The notes under the pieces: model-generated
Told to the model about the DNA's origin: nothing
What the model saw: the letters and a program-made list of their open reading frames with translations, nothing else
The model's database searches: none
Assembly (NCBI GenBank): GCA_023230985.1
Contig: JALNWH010000002.1
Location: 1-63,903 of the forward strand
Length of the DNA stretch: 63,903 nt
Direction: 5' to 3'
From: Bacillota bacterium
GTDB taxonomy: Bacteria; Bacillota; Clostridia; Lutisporales; Lutisporaceae
Position numbers and translations under genes: made by a program
Shown: positions 24,328 through 32,843 of the stretch, piece by piece
Layout: each line of letters opens with the position of its first letter
Numbering within the stretch: the first letter of the stretch is position 1

Positions 24328-25917
24328 TCAATCTTTAATTATTTCTTCAGGACTAGCTTTTAATATATCTTCAGAAACATTATCAAATTGTTTAAAGTTT
24401 TCTTTAAAATCCTTTGCCAGTTTATTAGCGCTTTTAAAATATTCGTCTTTATCATCCCATGTATTTGAGGGATTTAATACTGAATTAGGTACGTTAGGAC
24501 ATTCAGTAGGGATTGCAAGTTTAAAAATGGGATCTTCTATATAATTCACATTTTCCAATTCTCCATTCATTGCTGCTCGAATCATAGCTCGTGTATACTT
24601 TAGCTTGATTCTGCTTCCGATACCATATGGACCACCTGTCCATCCTGTATTAACTAAAAATACTTTAGAATTATACTTATCCATCTTTTCACCCAACAGC
24701 TTAGCATATACTTCGGGTTTTAAAAGCATAAAAGGAGCACCGAAACATGTTGAAAAAGTAGCCATAGGCTCGACTATTCCTCTTTCAGTACCTGCTAACT
24801 TGCTTGTATATCCGGACATAAAATGATACATTGCTTGAGGTTTTGAGAGCTTTGAAATAGGAGGTAATACTCCTGTCGCATCCGCAGTTAAAAAGATAAT
24901 AGTTTTCGGTATCCCCCCCAAACCGTCAGGTATCGCATCATCTATATGTTCAACGGGAAATGCAGCCCTTGTATTTTCGGTGTATTTATTATCATCATAA
25001 TCAGGAGCTTTTGTAATTTCATCTAACACTACGTTTTCGAGAAGTGCGCCTTTTCGAATTGCATTCCATATTTGCGGTTCATGTTCTTTAGACAGGTTAA
25101 TGCACTTAGCATAGCATCCGCCTTCAAAGTTAAATACCCCTCTATCTGTCCAACCATGTTCATCGTCACCTATAAGCTTTCTGTTAACATCCGCAGAAAG
25201 AGTTGTTTTTCCTGTTCCTGATAATCCAAAAAATAAAGCTACATCACCGTCAGAACCCATATTAGCAGAGCAATGCATAGGTAAAACATCTTTAAATGGT
25301 AATAAATAATTCATAACTGTGAATATGGCTTTTTTAATCTCCCCACAATACATGGAAGAACCTATAAGTACAATTTTCTTTTCAAAATTTAATACAATAA
25401 ATGCCTCGGAATTAGTTCCGTCTTCTTCAGGTATAGCCTCCAAATTCGGCAATGCGATTACCGTAAAACCCGGTTGAAAGTCTTTAGTTTCACTTTTATC
25501 CCTTTTAATAAGCATTTGATGGGAAAACATATTTTGAGAAGCCAATTCGTTAACTACTCTAATAGGCAGACGATATTCTTTGTCTGTTCCAACATAGCCA
25601 TCAAAAACATATAATTCTTTATCTTTTATATAATCTACAACCTTATTATAAAGTTTATCGTAGTAATCAATGCTTATTGCTACATTGTTCTTATTCCAAT
25701 TCACATGTTTATGTACAGATTCTTCATCCACAACAAATCTATCTTTAGGTGACCTTCCTGTATACTTGCCGGTATAAATGGCCAGCGCCCCGTTTGATGC
25801 AATTACACCTCCTTCTTCTTCAACAGAAATATCCTCCAGCTGCTCAGGACTTAAATTATAGTGAAGCTTTTTGCATTTTATATTATTTAAGTCCATAAAA
25901 CAATGAGTTTTAGTCAA
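24328..25917 (-). CDS. pckA: Phosphoenolpyruvate carboxykinase (ATP)
   Basis: Enzyme of 529 residues interconverting oxaloacetate and PEP with ATP. TGRSPKDRFVV, the substrate-binding arginines, the kinase P-loop GLSGTGKTTLS, the metal site in DDEHGW, and the adenine loop region PRAAFPVEH are present, defining the ATP-dependent form. In anaerobes it can run either way, as gluconeogenic enzyme or as CO2-fixing anaplerosis. The start is TTG at 25917 with GGGAGG eight bases upstream; the first ATG is 7 codons in. Monocistronic. Confidence 0.97.
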   Translation of the reverse strand: MTKTHCFMDLNNIKCKKLHYNLSPEQLEDISVEEEGGVIASNGALAIYTGKYTGRSPKDRFVVDEESVHKHVNWNKNNVAISIDYYDKLYNKVVDYIKDKELYVFDGYVGTDKEYRLPIRVVNELASQNMFSHQMLIKRDKSETKDFQPGFTVIALPNLEAIPEEDGTNSEAFIVLNFEKKIVLIGSSMYCGEIKKAIFTVMNYLLPFKDVLPMHCSANMGSDGDVALFFGLSGTGKTTLSADVNRKLIGDDEHGWTDRGVFNFEGGCYAKCINLSKEHEPQIWNAIRKGALLENVVLDEITKAPDYDDNKYTENTRAAFPVEHIDDAIPDGLGGIPKTIIFLTADATGVLPPISKLSKPQAMYHFMSGYTSKLAGTERGIVEPMATFSTCFGAPFMLLKPEVYAKLLGEKMDKYNSKVFLVNTGWTGGPYGIGSRIKLKYTRAMIRAAMNGELENVNYIEDPIFKLAIPTECPNVPNSVLNPSNTWDDKDEYFKSANKLAKDFKENFKQFDNVSEDILKASPEEIIKD

Positions 25918-26109
25918 AATATTTACCTCCCTAATTATAATACTTCAACCCTCCGATTTTATTATAACATAATAATTGTTTAAAATACTTTTTTCAAAAC
26001 CCTTAAATAGAATAATATTGATAATCAATCGTTGATATTCAGGTTTATTTTAAGAATTTGATTTAAAACCGATTTTATTACTATTTTTCAAACAAATAAT
26101 GATAAAGGT

Positions 26110-26700
26110 TTATACGTTAATCTTTCTTATTATGCAAATATCATCTATTACCTCAAATAAGCTATATTTACCATGCTCAAATTTGAAACTCCAAAATCCT
26201 TCCTTACCCATTTTTAATAAAAACGATGCTATCACTTTCATAACACCATCGTGACTTACAATAACAATACTTTTTCCTTTATACATTTTCAGTATTTTAA
26301 TTAATGCTTCAATAACTCTATCATGAAAATTACTGAAGCTCTCTCCACGTAAAGGTGAGGATTTGAAATGATCATTACACCAATTCTCCCACTCTTTTGG
26401 ATATAGTTTCGCTATTTCTTTATAGTGCATGTCCTCCCAAACCCCAAAATCCATTTCATTTAAGTTTTTAAACTCATTTATTACCAAGCTTTTAGCAGAT
26501 GCTATATACGAAGCAGTCATATATGATCTTTTCAATGTGCTTGAAAAGATATAATCCATATTGATATCTTTCATTCTTAATGCTAATTCCTTGGATTGTT
26601 TAATACCTCTATCATTTAAACCGCAATCCGTAGTTCCTTGAAACACACCTTTACGATTTAAAAGCGTTTCTCCATGCCTTATCAAATAAAGCAAAGTCAC
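26110..26700 (-). CDS. cobC: Histidine phosphatase, probable alpha-ribazole phosphatase
   Basis: Phosphoglycerate-mutase-like phosphatase of 196 residues. The catalytic RHG motif is in LIRHGETLLN (His9), later arginine in SSTLKRSYMTA, the acid in NEMDFGVWE, and second histidine in IVSHDGVM. As the last gene behind cobS in a B12 operon it is most likely CobC, removing the 5'-phosphate from alpha-ribazole phosphate or cobalamin phosphate. The start is GTG, overlapping the cobS stop in a GTGA arrangement, so translation is coupled. The specific role rests on context. Confidence 0.87.
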   Translation of the reverse strand: MTLLYLIRHGETLLNRKGVFQGTTDCGLNDRGIKQSKELALRMKDINMDYIFSSTLKRSYMTASYIASAKSLVINEFKNLNEMDFGVWEDMHYKEIAKLYPKEWENWCNDHFKSSPLRGESFSNFHDRVIEALIKILKMYKGKSIVIVSHDGVMKVIASFLLKMGKEGFWSFKFEHGKYSLFEVIDDICIIRKINV

Positions 26701-27446
26701 AATAATCCAACCCTTTCAAATACAATAATATAAAATAAAAATAGTATTTCTGCTAATTCATTTGCAGCGCCTAGGGTATCACCTGTTATCCCACCAATTT
26801 TATTTATTACAAATTTTCTATAAAAAGCTATGGGAACGATACATAATAAGAGTATAGGTATAATTTTCAATGAATGTATAGCTATTATAATTATTACTCC
26901 AATCATGGAACCGATAGCTACACTAATTTTTGATATACCTTTATAGAACAAACCTCCTATACCGTTTTTTCTTCCATAAGGAGTTGTATATATTAAAACA
27001 AGCATAATGGTTTTACCTAGCACAACACTTGAAATGATGGCCAGCGGTCTTAGATTTGCAGGTAAAGAAATCATTAAACCGAGTTTAATAAGTAAATCCA
27101 TAATAATTGCCAAAACCCCATTAGTACCGATTCTACTGTCTTTCATAATCTCCAGCATCTTTTCCTTATTCCGTGAAGATAAAAGTCCATCACAGGTATC
27201 GGCCAAACCATCTAAATGCAATCCGCCTGTTATAATTATATTAGCTAATATCCAAAATACGACAGAAAGAAATTCTATGTTAATAAAAGTAGAAATATGG
27301 AATATAATATAATTAAACAACCCTATAATCAATCCTACCAGCGGAAAATACGGTAATCCTTTTGAGAAATCTTCCTCTTTAATTTCTATGCTTGTTTTTA
27401 ATGGTATGGTAGTGAAAAATTGAATCATCAAAATAAAATATTTCAT
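26697..27446 (-). CDS. cobS: Adenosylcobinamide-GDP ribazoletransferase (cobalamin synthase)
   Basis: Polytopic membrane enzyme of 249 residues joining alpha-ribazole(-phosphate) to adenosylcobinamide-GDP, the last step of the nucleotide-loop pathway. FFTTIPLK at the start, GGLHLDGLADTCDGLLSSRNKEKMLEIMKDSRIGTNG as the core (shown in part: HLDGLADTCDGL, DSRIGTNG), and GAANELAEI at the end are typical. ATG two bases after cobU and overlapping cobC, so it is mid-operon in cobTUSC. Confidence 0.96.
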   Translation of the reverse strand: MKYFILMIQFFTTIPLKTSIEIKEEDFSKGLPYFPLVGLIIGLFNYIIFHISTFINIEFLSVVFWILANIIITGGLHLDGLADTCDGLLSSRNKEKMLEIMKDSRIGTNGVLAIIMDLLIKLGLMISLPANLRPLAIISSVVLGKTIMLVLIYTTPYGRKNGIGGLFYKGISKISVAIGSMIGVIIIIAIHSLKIIPILLLCIVPIAFYRKFVINKIGGITGDTLGAANELAEILFLFYIIVFERVGLL

Positions 27447-27448
27447 AT

Positions 27449-28012
27449 CTATCCCTTAATCTTGACAGGTATACCACTTACAACAAGATATACCTCATCC
27501 GCCTTCCTGCCTAGAATTTGATTAACTCTACCGCATATATCTCTATAAGCCCTTGACATCAAGTTTTCGGGAACAATACCCCAACCTACCTCATTTGTCA
27601 CTATTATTGTATCAATGTCTGAGTTTTCTATAGCATCCGTCATCTTATGAATCTTACCTATTAAATATTTTTCGACTTCATCATAATCTTTAATTATCAA
27701 AGAATCAGTACTGTAATCAAAGTACTCCAATAGTAAGTTTGATAACATCACAGTTATGCAATCCAGTAAAACACACTGATACTTATCTTTGCCATTATTA
27801 ATTATTCCGGCTATATTTTTATAGTCTTCGATGGTTGTCCAGTTTTTTGGTCTTCTTTCTTTATGTCTTTTAATTCTTTCTTCCATTTCATCATCAAAAG
27901 ATACTGCTGTTGCTATGTATAATACTTTATCGCCATAGGTTTTTGCCAATTCTTCAGAAAAAAAACTTTTGCCACTCCTTGCACCGCCTGTTATTAAAAT
28001 ACATTTACCCAT
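27449..28012 (-). CDS. cobU: Adenosylcobinamide kinase / adenosylcobinamide-phosphate guanylyltransferase
   Basis: Bifunctional enzyme of 187 residues that phosphorylates adenosylcobinamide and transfers GMP to it. P-loop GGARSGKS at residues 9-16, YIATA and RIKRHKERRP, then EVGWGIVPE and the GRVNQILGRKADEVYLVVSGIP end. This is the standard CobU pattern, including the histidine (HKERRP) that carries GMP in the family. ATG at 28012 with AGGTAGGTG; the frame extends seven codons further up, into the cobT stop. Seven bases separate it from cobT. Confidence 0.96.
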   Translation of the reverse strand: MGKCILITGGARSGKSFFSEELAKTYGDKVLYIATAVSFDDEMEERIKRHKERRPKNWTTIEDYKNIAGIINNGKDKYQCVLLDCITVMLSNLLLEYFDYSTDSLIIKDYDEVEKYLIGKIHKMTDAIENSDIDTIIVTNEVGWGIVPENLMSRAYRDICGRVNQILGRKADEVYLVVSGIPVKIKG

Positions 28013-28019
28013 AATACAC

Positions 28020-29087
28020 CTACCTAATATCAATTAAAAAATCATCATTTATTGCTACTTCATCAAATGTTGCCATTTCACTGATAATTGCATTGGCAGC
28101 TTCTATTATATTAAAAGCAAGTGCCCCTCCCGTACCTTCACCCAACCTCATATGTAAATCTAGAAAAGGAGATAATTTTAGAACATCCATTACTACATCA
28201 AATCCGGGTTCAATAGAATAATGGGATAAAAACATAAAATCAATTATAAGGGGGTTTAGTTTATAAGCGAGTAAAGCCGCAACAGCAGAAATAAATCCAT
28301 CGATTAGAATAGGTATTCTGTGATATGCTGCCCCAATAAAGCAACCTACCATTCCGCCGATATCAAAACCGCCAACCTTTGATAATACATCTATAGGATT
28401 TTCTTTATTTGGTTTATTTATTTTTATTGCTTTATATATAATTCTTTTTTTATTTTCAAAACCCTCTTCAGTAAGTCCCGAGCCTTTGCCAACAGCAATT
28501 TCAGCATTACAACCTGTTAATGTCATTAAAACAGCACTGCTGGTACTGGTGTTACCAATACCCATTTCTCCCGTTCCTAAAACATTATATCCTTCATTTT
28601 CAAGACTGCTTACGATTTCTATACCTGTTTCTATAGACTGTATTGCTTCTTCATAACTCATTGCCGCACCCTTTGCTATATTATGGGTACCTTTTCTAAT
28701 TTTTTTATTTATCAAACCGGGATATTGAATATCCGCATTTACACCCATGTCAATAACTCTTAAATCAGCACCAACATGTTTTGCTAATACACTTACACCT
28801 GCTATACCTTTAAGAAAATTTATAGTCTGAACAGCTGTTACACTCTGCGGGCTATTGCTTACACCTTCTTCTACAACACCATTATCTGAAGACATTACTA
28901 TTATACATTTTTTATCCACCTTATTATTTAATGAGCCTGTAATACCAGCTAATTTGATTGCCGTATCTTCAAGCTTACCTAAGCTACCCAAAGGCTTTAC
29001 CAGACTATCCATTCTTTCCCTTGCTTTAATCTTGCTATTTTCAAAAGCAGGTTTTATCTCTTTTAGTGTTTTTTCTAATAAATACAT
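28020..29087 (-). CDS. cobT: Nicotinate-nucleotide--dimethylbenzimidazole phosphoribosyltransferase
   Basis: Enzyme of 355 residues activating a lower-ligand base (5,6-dimethylbenzimidazole or other benzimidazole) to its alpha-riboside phosphate. MDSLVKPLGSLGKLE, SSDNGVVEEGVS, LGTGEMGIGNTS and the late catalytic-glutamate region LRLGEGTGGALAF are all conserved. ATG at 29087 lies eleven bases after GGAG; the GTG four codons earlier sits inside the ribosome site. First gene of cobTUSC, directly behind a cobalamin riboswitch. Confidence 0.97.
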   Translation of the reverse strand: MYLLEKTLKEIKPAFENSKIKARERMDSLVKPLGSLGKLEDTAIKLAGITGSLNNKVDKKCIIVMSSDNGVVEEGVSNSPQSVTAVQTINFLKGIAGVSVLAKHVGADLRVIDMGVNADIQYPGLINKKIRKGTHNIAKGAAMSYEEAIQSIETGIEIVSSLENEGYNVLGTGEMGIGNTSTSSAVLMTLTGCNAEIAVGKGSGLTEEGFENKKRIIYKAIKINKPNKENPIDVLSKVGGFDIGGMVGCFIGAAYHRIPILIDGFISAVAALLAYKLNPLIIDFMFLSHYSIEPGFDVVMDVLKLSPFLDLHMRLGEGTGGALAFNIIEAANAIISEMATFDEVAINDDFLIDIR

Positions 29088-29122
29088 ATTAATAGTCACT
29101 CCTTTAAAATTGCAAATAAATT

Positions 29123-29144
29123 AAAAAACCACACCTTAGTGTGG
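29123..29144 (-). terminator. Expression-platform terminator of the cobalamin riboswitch
   Basis: CCACACTAAGGTGTGG hairpin (29129-29144) followed by six T on the minus strand, directly between aptamer and cobT. Confidence 0.9.
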
Positions 29145-29252
29145 GTTGATGCAACCAATGGCAAATCGGATTTCATTCCCATTCACAGTAGCGGGGGCTG
29201 CAACAGCTTTAAACTGTTTTCCCTTTTAACCTAAAATATTAGGCACCAATAA
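29145..29252 (-). promoter_or_regulatory. Cobalamin riboswitch
   Basis: Class hallmarks on the minus strand: TTGGTGCCT, AAAAGGGAA, GCAGCCCCCGCTACTGTGA and a B12-box-like GCCATTGGTTGCATC (consensus GCCACTG, one change). It heads cobTUSC, so B12 assembly should fall when adenosylcobalamin is plentiful. Confidence 0.95.
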
Positions 29253-29512
29253 TTATTCGTTTTATTCATTATAAGGTTTTTATGTAATTGCGTCAATGAT
29301 TGGATATAATCTATCAACCTTCAATAGTACTTGTAATTTACAGTTCACCACACATTCTATAATTGTAATTCTAATTTGTAACCAAGGTGGTGTTAATTAA
29401 ATAAAATAATAATAAAATTCCATGTTAAACATTGACAAATTAATTATGTAAAGGTTATGTTTAATATAACATTTTTAAGAAAATTAATAAATATAAAAGA
29501 GGAGGTGCAAAT

Positions 29513-30505
29513 ATGCTGTTACTAAGCAAGGAAGAAATTAAAGAAATCTTCTCTATGAAAGAGGCAATTGAAGCATGTAAACTTGCTTTTCAAACATTTT
29601 CTTCCGGTAAGAGTATTATTCCATTGAGAACGAATTTGGAAATTATAAAGTATAATGGGACAACTTTGTTTATGCCCGGTTATGTAGAAGATTTTGATAT
29701 TGCAGGGGTAAAGATTGTTTCCGTGTTTCCCGACAACCCTAGTAAAGGCAAACCATCAGTACCTGCTACTATGATATTAATGGATGAAACTACAGGAGAG
29801 GTTTGTTCCATTTTAGATGGTACATACCTTACACAACTACGTACCGGTGCCGCATCGGGGGCCGCTACGGATATTCTGGCTCGCAAAAATTCAAGAATAG
29901 GGGCACTGATAGGCACCGGTGGCCAAGCAATCTGCCAATTAGAAGCCATGTTAACAGTAAGGAGACTAGAAGAAGTACGTATTTTTAGTAGAAATTCTGA
30001 ACGTGTGAAATCTTTTGTTAAAAAAGCTCAAACTGATTTAAGTTACTTTGATACTTCATTTTTAGTGGCTAAATCCTCTGATGACGCTATAAAAGATGCT
30101 GATATTATTACAGCTGTTACTACATCAAAGCAACCGGTTTTCGATGGCAGTTTAGTAAAAGCAGGAGCTCACATAAACGGTGTCGGTTCCTTTATGCCTG
30201 ATATGCAAGAACTAGATGAAGAGATAATCCGGCGTGCGAACAAAATTTATTTTGACTCACAAGAAGCAGTCTTATCTGAATCCGGAGATTTTATTACACC
30301 TTTGAAAAATAATAAAATAGATAAAAATAATTTTGTGGGAGATTTAGGTGAAGTTATTAATGGTGATTTAAAGGGCAGGGAATCCGATAAGGAAATAACT
30401 CTCTTTAAAACTGTTGGACTTGCTGTTCAGGATATTGTTACCGGAACTATGATTTATAAAAAAGCTTTAAAAAATAAAGTAGGACAGAATTATTATTTTA
30501 AATAA
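29513..30505 (+). CDS. Ornithine cyclodeaminase/mu-crystallin family protein, probable pyrroline-2-carboxylate reductase
   Basis: NAD(P)-dependent dehydrogenase of 330 residues. The Rossmann loop is GALIGTGGQAICQLEAM near residue 130-145, after RTGAASGAATD, a hallmark of the family. Members are ornithine cyclodeaminases, alanine dehydrogenases or delta1-pyrroline-2-carboxylate reductases. The gene lies 20 bases before a putative trans-3-hydroxyproline dehydratase, whose product is exactly pyrroline-2-carboxylate, so I favour reduction to L-proline. ATG with AGAGGAGG. A TTGACA promoter-like box lies near 29433. Confidence 0.85.
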   Translation: MLLLSKEEIKEIFSMKEAIEACKLAFQTFSSGKSIIPLRTNLEIIKYNGTTLFMPGYVEDFDIAGVKIVSVFPDNPSKGKPSVPATMILMDETTGEVCSILDGTYLTQLRTGAASGAATDILARKNSRIGALIGTGGQAICQLEAMLTVRRLEEVRIFSRNSERVKSFVKKAQTDLSYFDTSFLVAKSSDDAIKDADIITAVTTSKQPVFDGSLVKAGAHINGVGSFMPDMQELDEEIIRRANKIYFDSQEAVLSESGDFITPLKNNKIDKNNFVGDLGEVINGDLKGRESDKEITLFKTVGLAVQDIVTGTMIYKKALKNKVGQNYYFK

Positions 30506-30525
30506 TTTTTAGGAGTGATATAAAA

Positions 30526-31545
30526 ATGATGAAGTTTAAACATTATATAAACTGTATTGATGTACATACAGCCGGTGAACCTCTTAGAATTGTTACTTCC
30601 GGTCTACCCCCAATTCATGGTAATACAATTTTAGAAAAAAGAGACTATATGCTTAAAAACTATGATAATTTAAGAAAACTAATGATGCTTGAACCACGAG
30701 GTCATAGTGGCATGTATGGCTGTATTATAGTACCGGCGGTAACTGAAGATGGAGATTTTGGTGTATTATTTACTCATAACGATGGTTTAAGTTCTATGTG
30801 TGGACATGGCATCATAGGTGTAACAAAAACTGCTTTAGAAACAGGTATGATGGTTGCTAAAGAAGGTGAGAACATTGTAAAAATAGATTCCCCTGCCGGT
30901 AGAGTAACTGCTTATGCAAAGGTAAAGGAAGGAGAAGTAGAAAAAGTCAGTTTTCAAAACGTACCATGTTTTGTATATAAAGAAGATATTAAAGTAAATA
31001 TAGATGAAATCGGTGAAATTTTTGTAGACATTGCATATTGCGGAGCCTTTTACGCTTATATTGATGCAAGTAAGGTAAACTTAACCATATGTCCTAAAAA
31101 TACTGAAAAATTAGTTAAAGTGGGCATGGAGGTAAAAAACAAAGTTGCTAAAATAATGAAGTTTAATCATCCTACATCAGGAGTCAATTGGTTATATGGA
31201 ACAATACTCTTTGATGAACCAAAAAGAAAAGGAAATAAACTGATAACGAAAAATATTTGTATATTTGCAGATGGGCAGGTAGACCGCTCTCCGACAGGCA
31301 CGGGAACAGGTGGGAGATTGGCACTTCATTATCATAAAGAAGAAATGAAAAAAGATGATATATTGATAAATTATAGTATCATTGATACACCTTTTGAGGG
31401 AAGAATTATAAAAGATACAAAAGAAGGAGATTTTAAAGCTATAATAACTGAAGTTTCAGGAACTGCACAAATCGTAGGTTTCAATCAGTTAGTCCTTGAC
31501 CCTAAAGATCCTCTGCCGGAAGGATTTAGAATTATTGGAAGCTAG
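30526..31545 (+). CDS. Proline racemase family, probable trans-3-hydroxy-L-proline dehydratase
   Basis: Cofactor-free enzyme of 339 residues. The first catalytic cysteine is Cys92 in SSMCGHG. The second, Cys in DRSPCGTGT of proline racemases and 4-hydroxyproline epimerases, is Thr257 here (DRSPTGTGTGG). A Cys/Thr pair is the known signature of trans-3-hydroxy-L-proline dehydratases, which lose racemase activity and release pyrroline-2-carboxylate. The upstream cyclodeaminase-family gene completes conversion to proline. ATG with AGGAGTG. Likely lets the cell use collagen-derived 3-hydroxyproline. Confidence 0.88.
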   Translation: MMKFKHYINCIDVHTAGEPLRIVTSGLPPIHGNTILEKRDYMLKNYDNLRKLMMLEPRGHSGMYGCIIVPAVTEDGDFGVLFTHNDGLSSMCGHGIIGVTKTALETGMMVAKEGENIVKIDSPAGRVTAYAKVKEGEVEKVSFQNVPCFVYKEDIKVNIDEIGEIFVDIAYCGAFYAYIDASKVNLTICPKNTEKLVKVGMEVKNKVAKIMKFNHPTSGVNWLYGTILFDEPKRKGNKLITKNICIFADGQVDRSPTGTGTGGRLALHYHKEEMKKDDILINYSIIDTPFEGRIIKDTKEGDFKAIITEVSGTAQIVGFNQLVLDPKDPLPEGFRIIGS

Positions 31546-31562
31546 GCAAATATTCTATATTC

Positions 31563-31778
31563 ATAAAAACAGCAGGCGATAGCCTGCTGGTACATAACCC
31601 AAAATGCCGTCCGCTATAACCTTACACCTGCACTCACGCAGGTGGGTGTCACGACACATGATTCAACCTTCCATTTAAGGCACGATTTCCAAATGCATAC
31701 ATAAACTCCCGTATACTATCTGTAGGTTAAGGTTATTGAGCTGACAAACATTTCAGGCTCTATTAATTTTCTATATCT
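31563..31778 (-). ncRNA. ssrS: Probable 6S RNA
   Basis: About 200-base transcript unit on the minus strand with its own promoter and a strong terminator (CAGCAGGC/GCCTGCTG plus five T at 31563-31590). It folds into one long rod: CCTGAAATG pairs with CATTTTGGG, then GTC/GAC, then AATAACCTTA with TAAGGTTATA, with an open middle bubble and a distal CACCTGC hairpin. Size, rod shape and central bubble fit 6S RNA, which holds RNA polymerase in stationary phase. No coding frame is credible. Other structured RNAs cannot be excluded. Confidence 0.6.
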
Positions 31779-31784
31779 ATATAT

Positions 31785-31813
31785 AGTATAGCTCCAAAAC
31801 TCTTAAAAATCAA
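31785..31813 (-). promoter_or_regulatory. Promoter of the probable 6S RNA
   Basis: TTGATT (31808-31813) and TATACT (31785-31790) with 17-base spacing on the minus strand, just upstream of the rod-like RNA. Confidence 0.6.
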
Positions 31814-31842
31814 TAATATAGAGTAAGGTAATTTTTATTTAA

Positions 31843-32787
31843 TTAATATCCCTTTTCAAAATTAACCAAATTTATAAAGTTTCCTTTGCCTTTAAATGCT
31901 TTGATATTGTTTTCTATTATTGGTAAGGCCTTTTCAAAATATTTTTTGGACTCGCCGCATATATGAGGTGTTATTATAACATTTTCTAATTTCCATAAAG
32001 GACTGTCTTCAGGTAATGGTTCCATAAAGAAAACATCTGATGCCATGGCTTTCATTTTACCATTCCTTAAAGCCTGTATCATATCCTCTTCATTTACAGT
32101 GCTGCCTCTGCCCATATTTATGAAACAAGCATCTTCTTTCATCATATCAAAATACTTTTTATCAATAATTTTATATGTCTTGTCAACACTTGGAAACAGG
32201 TTAATGACATAGTCACTATTTTTAAATACTTGAGATATTTCCTCCGGCGAATAAAGCTTATCTACATATTTTATTTCACTTGGACTTCCCTTTACTCCAA
32301 TTACATTCATTCCCATAAAATGAGCTTTTTTTGCAATTTCTATACCTATGCTGCCTAAACCTAAGATTCCAACAGTTGCACCATTTATTTCATCTTGTTC
32401 TATTTTCCTATCCCATATGCCTTCATATTTGTTTTTAAACATAATATGCATATTTCTAGAAAGCATTATCATTATACATATAGCATATTCAGCCATATGT
32501 ACTTTATGTATTCCTCTACCGTTGGTAAGAACTATGCCACTATCTTTAATCTTTTCAAGAGGGTAATTTTCTACACCTGCACTTAATGCTTGAATCCATT
32601 TCAAATTATTGCCTTTCTCAAGCATTTCTTTATCAAATTTAAATGTTATTAAAACGTCAGCATCTTTAATATGTTTTTCCATTTCTTCTTTAGTTGTGCA
32701 CATTAAAAAGCTGCAATCTTCGAATTTGTTAGCTAAATAGTCCTGATGCAATTTATCAATTTTATGATAAATCAGTATTTTGTTCAT
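31843..32787 (-). CDS. D-2-hydroxyacid dehydrogenase
   Basis: NAD-dependent dehydrogenase of 314 residues. The cofactor loop GLGSIGIEIAKK is at mid-protein; catalytic Arg in NMGRGSTVNEEDM, Glu in MEPLPEDSPLW, and His in ITPHICGESKKY are intact. The N-terminal substrate domain starts MNKILIYHKID. The upstream 20 codons of open frame overlap the dinB region and have no ribosome site; ATG at 32787 has GGAAGGAAG. Glyoxylate/hydroxypyruvate, phosphoglycerate and other 2-keto acids are possible substrates. Lies 56 bases after dinB. Confidence 0.88.
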   Translation of the reverse strand: MNKILIYHKIDKLHQDYLANKFEDCSFLMCTTKEEMEKHIKDADVLITFKFDKEMLEKGNNLKWIQALSAGVENYPLEKIKDSGIVLTNGRGIHKVHMAEYAICIMIMLSRNMHIMFKNKYEGIWDRKIEQDEINGATVGILGLGSIGIEIAKKAHFMGMNVIGVKGSPSEIKYVDKLYSPEEISQVFKNSDYVINLFPSVDKTYKIIDKKYFDMMKEDACFINMGRGSTVNEEDMIQALRNGKMKAMASDVFFMEPLPEDSPLWKLENVIITPHICGESKKYFEKALPIIENNIKAFKGKGNFINLVNFEKGY

Positions 32788-32843
32788 ATTTATCTTCCTT
32801 CCTTGGTAAAATTTTTCAATTTTTACAGATAATGCATTTATCT

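Noticed and set aside
29380..29490. ATGTT-N-AACAT inverted repeats as an operator for the hydroxyproline genes
   Set aside because: Short and AT-rich; expected by chance in this composition, no known regulator site matches.
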